64,000 bases of DNA from contig CM039509.1 in assembly GCA_022432975.1 (NCBI GenBank), positions 6,263,043-6,327,042 of the forward strand. Direction: 5' to 3'. How positions within the stretch are numbered: the first letter of the stretch is position 1; each line of letters begins with the position of its first letter. This stretch comes from Begonia masoniana (taxonomy: Eukaryota; Streptophyta; Magnoliopsida; Cucurbitales; Begoniaceae). Position numbers and translations under genes: made by a program. Positions 58,601-64,000 of the stretch are shown piece after piece. The notes under the pieces are model-generated. The model did no database searches. It was not told the origin of the DNA and saw nothing but the letters and a program-made list of their open reading frames with translations.

Positions 58601-58963
58601 AAGAATAGTTTCAAAACTAGTCGTCTTAGTTTGTCCCTGAAAATTGTGTCAATATTTCTACAAAATTTAAATTTCTTTGGGACATTGGTTGGTTGTGTAT
58701 ATGGTTCATACAATTGATAGATTAAAAGTTGTCTCGTTCTTTGAAATCTGAATGATATTAGCTGAAAGATGGATCGATGTAGAGGTCAGGTGACCTTATT
58801 TTAAATCTTCCGAGTGTTTCAGAAGTGTTCAAGAGGAGTGTAATTTTGGAAATAAAAATTATTGAGTACACTTGTCTAATTTAACAAAAAATTGAACTCC
58901 AGGATGTAAATTGTTCACGGTTTCTAATTTATACAAAAACATATGTTAAAGCGTCATCGATAC
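58601..58963 (+). other. 3' flank of the rhomboid gene
   Basis: Probably 3' UTR and terminator region. Candidate polyadenylation signals are AT-rich; AATAAA-like AAATAAAAATT occurs at about 58851-58860. No further gene. Confidence 0.5.
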
Positions 58964-58971
58964 ATCACCTC

Positions 58972-60499
58972 CAGGGTTGGGAAAAATTGGCCCGTACCCG
59001 CTGTTTTAACTGACCCATTCGGTTCGATTTGGTTCAGGTTGGTTCTGCTCAATGTTGAAATTCCTCGCGGTTCAAAGAGTAGAAAGCTTGCGGTTCACGA
59101 TTCGTGATGTGATCCAAGGTGCCATAAATCTCAAACTCAAGGATCATGATCCAATACAAGGCATTGGAGGACCCATGACAAGTTTAAAGAGCAAGGAAAA
59201 AAACAAAAAAAAACCCAAAAAACACCAAAGGGTCGCAAGACACCACGAAGTGCGCGCGCCCAGACATAGCAGTGTGCACCGCACGCTCATCACAGCACAA
59301 CGCGCGCCCAGCAGCCTATGTGCGCATCTTCTGCGCTCACCCTGTCAGCATGCATCCCCACGTATCCCGTGTCCCGTCAATGCGCGCCCTGTCAGTGTGC
59401 CACGTCAATGCCCCACCCGCGCACACCCCACATGCATGCCTGCCTTGTTAGCGCCCAGTCCAACACGTGCCACCCAGCTTAGCGCACAACCTGCCCAGTC
59501 CATGTGCTTTCTATTATTTTTAATAATTGTTTCAGCCTATTTAAACTCAAGTTATGTATTCTAAAGGGAGATTGAATTTTGATTAATAAAACTTCCTTAG
59601 AGGGATTCTTCTTTGTGAGGATTTTTTTCTTTGATTATTTGCAGAATTTGCAGCTTTATTAACTTCCCTCTCCATTTATTCATTACGCACTACTAGCGTA
59701 TTCCTAAAATACCCTTGATAAAAATAATTACACATACACTTCACTTCTTTATTTACGTCTCCTGTAATAGAAGAAAATAGGAGGTCGCTCTTTCCTAACA
59801 CCTACCTTCTACCCAACCCAATTAAACTACTATTCGGCCCAAACTCTAACCCACTTGCACTCGACCCCAAACCCAGGTGATAAATAGGGGTATGTTTTTT
59901 GCAGTTTTCTGAAGCTGCTAGCTTGGTTCGTTCTGGAAGGTGAAGGTACTTATTGTTTCAGTCTTGGTACAGTCAAAAGAAGAGCTTTGTTTCGGTAAGG
60001 TTTCCGTTGTTCAATGGCGAAGCTGTGGAAATCATACAGACGTTCGATTCCACTTTCTTTTATCAGAGTCTGCATGAAATGAAATGTTGGCAACGTAGAT
60101 TGGAAAATTCGAAGCTTTTATGCCTGTTTTTCGAGTTCCTTCCCACTAATAGCTTCTACATTTGATTTCAACGGTTGTAGAATGTATCTAATCGGGTGGG
60201 AGAGAGAAAAATTAATGAACTTGCTTAAATAATTAATGATGGATTGGACCTTTAAATTTTTTTTTTTTTTTTTGTTTTGTTTACTTGTTAAAGAATCACT
60301 CGTTCATATTTGAAAGAATTTATTTCCTTTTTAATTTTTTTAAATATTTTTAAAAAATGTCAGAACCGAACCAGAATCGAACCGTGAAATATAATTCGGT
60401 TCCAAAACTTCACAGTTCCGGTTTTGATTCCAATATTGTGGAACGTGGGCCACGATTCGGTCTAGGTTCGGGGGTGGAATCGAATTGTGCCCAACCCTA
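58972..60499. mobile_element. non-autonomous hAT element
   Basis: Terminal inverted repeats CAGGGTTGGG at the left and CCCAACCCTA at the right (one mismatch), flanked by an 8-bp duplication ATCACCTC/ATTACCTC (58964-58971, 60500-60507). Inverted-repeat start and duplication size are those of hAT. The 1528-bp interior has no transposase. Subterminal regions rich in GGTTCGATT / GATTCGGTTC words are typical of hAT ends. Confidence 0.82.
59052..59640 (+). repeat. retrotransposon-like insert inside the hAT element
   Basis: A reading frame (59052-59564) begins with a stretch resembling the end of a gypsy polyprotein (LKDHDPIQGIGGPMTSLKSKEK). It then enters a CG-rich stretch of GCGC and CCAC words (59230-59490) with no domain. 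After it, TATTTAAACTCAAGTT and TAATAAAACTTCC look like LTR sequence. No boundaries or target duplication are seen, so this is a fragment of uncertain origin. Confidence 0.45.
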
Positions 60500-60507
60500 A
60501 TTACCTC

Positions 60508-60998
60508 ATACAATAGTGTGTTGAAATTGAACTTTATCCTTGTATATATTACATTTAACTAATAAATCAAAATTGATATCCTTATATTAAAAAACAAATA
60601 ATAGTTATATAAATATGGAATGCATTTATTATAACTTTTACAATAAAGTTATAGTGGAAAAAAGTGCAATGTAGCATTTGTACTCAGTGGGTACGGACAA
60701 CTAATGACTCGAACTATTTTATTTTTATTTTTCTAGAAATTCCACCTACGCTTTCAGTCGTCAATGGAACGTTCTTTCTTGTCATAGAAACTGTTATTTT
60801 TGTCAAACTCAAGGCACATGCTTGAGGTCTTGAAGATTTCACTCTCGAAAACTATTTCAAGCCTCACTGTATCCATCCAACAATCTGAGATGATTGACGT
60901 TGCACACAGGTTTTAACAAGAACAATGTTTCTGGTTTAGAAAATGTATTTAGGAGCTCTTTGATAATTCTTGAAAAAATATTATTACATGAGTCTATT
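60508..60998. other. AT-rich intergenic DNA
   Basis: No coding region or repeat boundary recognised between the hAT element and the next gypsy LTR. Confidence 0.6.
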
Positions 60999-62624
60999 TG
61001 TAATATCCTAGAATTTTAACGAATGATTTTATAGAATATGAAATTATTAGCTTTTAATGGGTAAGTTTTAAGAATTTAAATAAGTTTAATTATGAAGTTT
61101 TAATATTAGTGAAGTAGGTAGATTTAATGAATAGAATTTCAAGCTAACTAGCTTGAATTGTCTTCAAAAAGATGAAAAGTCACCAATGATATATTAAATT
61201 AAGTATTAAAGGTTGATGATTGAAGGTTATAACCTAGCGTTGGGTAACTGAGGTGTCTCAATATTGTGCCATACAAAGCATGGCTGATGACTCACGTCTT
61301 GAGGTTAGACACATCACCACTTCATCATTTTATTTTTTATTTTAAATTGAAGAAGCTTGTGTTGCAAGCTCTCACTATTACAACAAGAAATCAACAACCA
61401 GTCTTCTCTCTACTCTGTGAAGGTTCAAGCTGATCATATACTTATCAAGAGCAATAAAACCACATTAAGATGTTGAGATAAGTAATATTACATGTGTATG
61501 ACTTTCGAGCCTACATCAAGGGATGATAGGTTAAAACGATTAGACGAAGAATATGATGATTTTTATATTTGTATAATATTCTGTTTTAGTTATTGAAAAT
61601 TTGTGAGATATACACTGCGAAAGTCTTTATTTGAATGTTGAGACATGCTAAGTTAAATGTTAATATTATTATGTTAAGTATTCAATATTTTATGTATGTT
61701 ATTGTGTTACATGTTTTATTTAAGTCAAATATGTACATGAGCATTTCGTGCATCATGAATCATGTTTTTAAAAATGAAAGAAAAAGTTTTGATGCGTATG
61801 TTTTCAATAAGAAAGATTGAAAATGTAATAAAATACGGAACGAGTTGTTGTGGGCGGGATTGAGTTGGACTGTCCTGAGAGGTGGAGCAAATGGTGTCCG
61901 CTCATTCCTCAGAGCTCGAGTTAAGCTGTACTAAGAGGTAGATCAAATGGTGTTTACTCCCTCTTCATAGTTGCCATAATGATCGAATGACAAACGGAAA
62001 ATAGAAAACATGAAAAGTTATGTTTTTACCAAATGCATATGACATGTTGTATCACGTTAATGTTAAGTAATGTAATGACACTTACATCACATTTATACTT
62101 ACTATTATATATTGCTTACTGAGAATTAGACTCATAGATGAATCCAGTGATGTAGGTGAAGAACAAGATGAAGATTTACTTCCAAATTGATTTGGTTAGC
62201 AATGAAGTCGATGAGTTGTTTCGGTGGATGCTTGGTTTGTGGTGGTTTCTTGGGCGTATGGCATATGAAGTATTGATAGTACTTCAGTTAATAGACGTAC
62301 AACAAAATTATGAGTTTTCAATTAATGGATTCATGTTTGGTGTTTTGGTAAATACTATGTAAATAGACTTTTTATAACTAAATTAAATGTTGGTATTTTG
62401 GTGAAGATTATGTAAATGGACTTTTATAACTAGACTTGATTATTCGGTATTTTGGTATCAATGGATGGTTTAAGCTTTCATGTAAAGTTTTTCATTGTAG
62501 TTAAGTTTTAAACGTATAGTAAAAACTTTTCGAAATATTTCAATGGTTTATATTGTAAAGGAAAATATATGTGTAATAGTTTTTTTTTTTTAAAGAAAGG
62601 GTTTTTACGCTACAGGGCGTTACA
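60999..62624 (+). mobile_element. gypsy 5' LTR (L9)
   Basis: Starts TGTAATATCCTAG and ends GGGCGTTACA; 1626 bp, followed by a primer site. Contains CGAGCCTACATCA (about 61508) and TGATGTAGG at 62148-62156. The predicted second intron (61478-62155) has AT in place of GT at its donor, so that site has decayed. A module with GAGAGGTGGAGCAAATGGTGT is duplicated at about 61850-61970. Confidence 0.85.
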
Positions 62625-62628
62625 AGAG

Positions 62629-62640
62629 TGGTATCAGAGC
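62629..62640 (+). promoter_or_regulatory. tRNA-Met primer binding site
   Basis: TGGTATCAGAGC four bases after LTR L9. Confidence 0.92.
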
Positions 62641-62767
62641 AGTCAATCCTGCAAACTACGCAACAATCCAAGCATCCATCCCGAAACGTCTCATCAACTT
62701 TAAGTAAATTTTAATGATTTTTATAACTTTATTGAACTTTAATAAAAAAAATTTAGGATATAAAAAA

Positions 62768-63108
62768 TGGTAACAAGACAAAAATAAGAAGTAGATGGCT
62801 GGATGAAGCCATTAACTGTTTAACAAATTTGGTGGAGCGTTAATTTCATCAATTAGAACGATATATGGCTAGAGATGGTAATCAATCGACAACTCTGATG
62901 GATTCAAACTGTGAAAGATTTCGTAGATTGAAACCCCCCAGTTTCGATGGACAATCTACATATCCTATTTGTGCTGAAGAATGAATTAGAATCTTAGAGA
63001 ATATGTTTGATTATGCAAAGATTGAAAAAAGTGACAAAGTTTCATGTGAAATATTTATGTTAACTCAAGACGCAAGACATTGGTGGGACACAATGAAAAC
63101 AACATATA
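62768..63108 (+). pseudogene. gypsy gag N-terminal part
   Basis: Fragments of the retrotransposon gag domain: FRRLKPPSFDGQ-like sequence (about 62920-62950), EEWIRILENMFDYAKIEKSDKV-like sequence with a stop at the Trp codon (about 62985), and FMLTQDARHWWDTMKTT (about 63054-63105). An early stop follows the first codons. The sequence is interrupted at 63109 by another LTR. Confidence 0.8.
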
Positions 63109-64000
63109 TGTAACATAACAAAAACGTGCAGCAAATATTTTTTGACAAAATGAAGGAAACAATTTCTTCTGGCTGAACAAATTTGACAAAACAGCAGATA
63201 ATTTTTGACAAAATAGGTAGGCAATTTTGACAGAAAATCCCAACTCCTCCCCTATAAATACAGAACTTCAGGGAAGGAGAAAAGCACACAAAAAAAATCG
63301 ACTTACCTCGTCGGAAATCACTATTTCGAACTCTTCTCCGGCGAAACCCTCCTCGGCCGAACCTCGCTCGGTGTTCGGCGCTCACTTGGCCGAACTCTCA
63401 CCGGCCGATCTCCGATCTCCGACCTCCCTCTCTCTCAGCCTCACTCCCTCCCTCTCGTTCTCTCCCTCTCTGCAACTCTCTCTCTCTCTCTCTCTTTGTG
63501 TTCTCTCGCACGAAGAAGAAGAAGAGAAGCATGAAGAAAGGGTTCAGTTTTTTTTTAAAACACTGAACCGGTTCATTAAACCTAAACCGAACCGGCCAGA
63601 CCGAACCCAACTCAACCCAATTGACAAACCAAACCAGAACAGTCCAAACCGAACCAAATCAGCAGTGTTCACTCGACCGGTACTGTTCATCCGAGCCGAC
63701 CCGAACCCAAATTTTGATCCGACTCGAATTTCGACCTGAACCGATTTAAGATTTCATCGGTAAGGAAATTCTGCCTAAATTATTGTAGAATTAGATTTAT
63801 TTAAGTAGGATTTTATTACTCAAATATTTTTTAGATAGGAAATTATTTGAAATTTCAGAAAATCCCGATAACCCTTTCGCTCGGAATTCAGGTAAGTAAA
63901 AATACTGTTTTTAATGTTTTGGCTATGGCCCTACATCACAAAAGATTATATTATTTTCTTATAAATGATTTCTTACACATTACTGATATTTGAGCACACA
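63109..64000 (+). mobile_element. LTR (L10) inserted in gag, right end outside window
   Basis: Starts TGTAACATAAC within gag. It shows a whole leader on the plus strand: TATA box, a predicted first exon with donor TCG/GTAAGG at 63760, a 99-nt intron ending TTTCAG at 63858, a 33-nt middle exon (63859-63891), and donor CAG/GTAAGTA at 63892. GGCCCTACATCACAAAA follows at about 63929. The 170-codon frame at 63227-63739 is leader sequence rich in Ser and Pro, with no known domain. Confidence 0.75.
63253..63260 (+). promoter_or_regulatory. TATA box of LTR L10
   Basis: TATAAATA in the context CCCCTATAAATACAGAAC, about 145 bp into the LTR. Transcription would start near 63285, before the predicted first exon donor at 63760. 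Confidence 0.65.

Noticed and set aside
59052..59564. 170-codon open frame as a host gene
   Set aside because: It lies within a hAT element; its start resembles a gypsy polyprotein tail and the rest is low complexity.
63227..63739. 170-codon open frame near the right end
   Set aside because: It lies in an LTR leader between a TATA box and a predicted donor; it is Ser/Pro low complexity with no domain.

Overview
This is a piece of plant nuclear DNA, almost certainly from a eudicot. It carries one intron-containing host gene, for a rhomboid-like intramembrane protease, at the right end (56786-58600). About 90% of the rest is nested transposable elements. The element types (Ty3/gypsy chromoviruses with long LTRs, a Sirevirus-type copia element, other copia elements, hAT DNA transposons and an endogenous caulimovirid-like pararetrovirus) are a typical plant mix. 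A run of 100 Ns at 31037-31136 is a scaffold gap, so order across it is not proven. The species cannot be named from the sequence.

Layout. 1-12947: a decayed plus-strand gypsy element. A solo LTR (367-2472, target duplication ATGCG) splits its pol, and a solo LTR within a solo LTR (7691-12664 and 9444-12094, duplications GTTGA and GCTAT) splits its 3' LTR. 13014-22277: a minus-strand endogenous pararetrovirus resembling florendoviruses (movement, coat, protease, RT-RNase H and a second ORF), with its tRNA-Met primer site and a TATA box, broken by stops, frameshifts and a solo LTR (17839-19910, duplication ATATT). 22278-26153: a minus-strand gypsy element inserted in the viral second ORF. It is interrupted in RNase H by a second minus-strand gypsy element (26154 to about 30650), whose integrase carries a 585-bp fold-back element with tRNA-like arms (28813-29397, duplication GACAT). 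30651-31036: a tandem array running into the gap. 31137-32720: a dead hAT transposase. 32985-33760 and 47584-50580: two copies of an unidentified repeat. Between them lies a small copia element with gag and protease only (33766-47578, duplication GTCTT), and inside that a young, largely intact Sirevirus (36274-46580, duplication TTGGC). 47763-50088: a solo LTR. 50734-55528: a decayed copia element. 55529-58971: host DNA with the rhomboid gene. 58972-60499: a non-autonomous hAT element with an 8-bp duplication. 60999-64000: the 5' LTR and start of gag of a gypsy element, broken by another LTR that runs off the window.

The most interesting pattern is inside the LTRs. The long gypsy LTRs differ widely in sequence, yet they share an ordered set of splice-like signals. 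These predict a leader with two introns and a tiny middle exon of about 33-78 nt. In most of them the second intron is bracketed by a complementary pair (CCTACATCACA-type near the donor, TGTGATGTAGG-type at the acceptor) that varies in step between families. Inside that intron most carry a duplicated hairpin-like module, and downstream of it an array of short motifs that differs by family. One array module is shared between gypsy LTRs and the copia Sirevirus LTR. All of this was read by eye and needs transcript and alignment tests.
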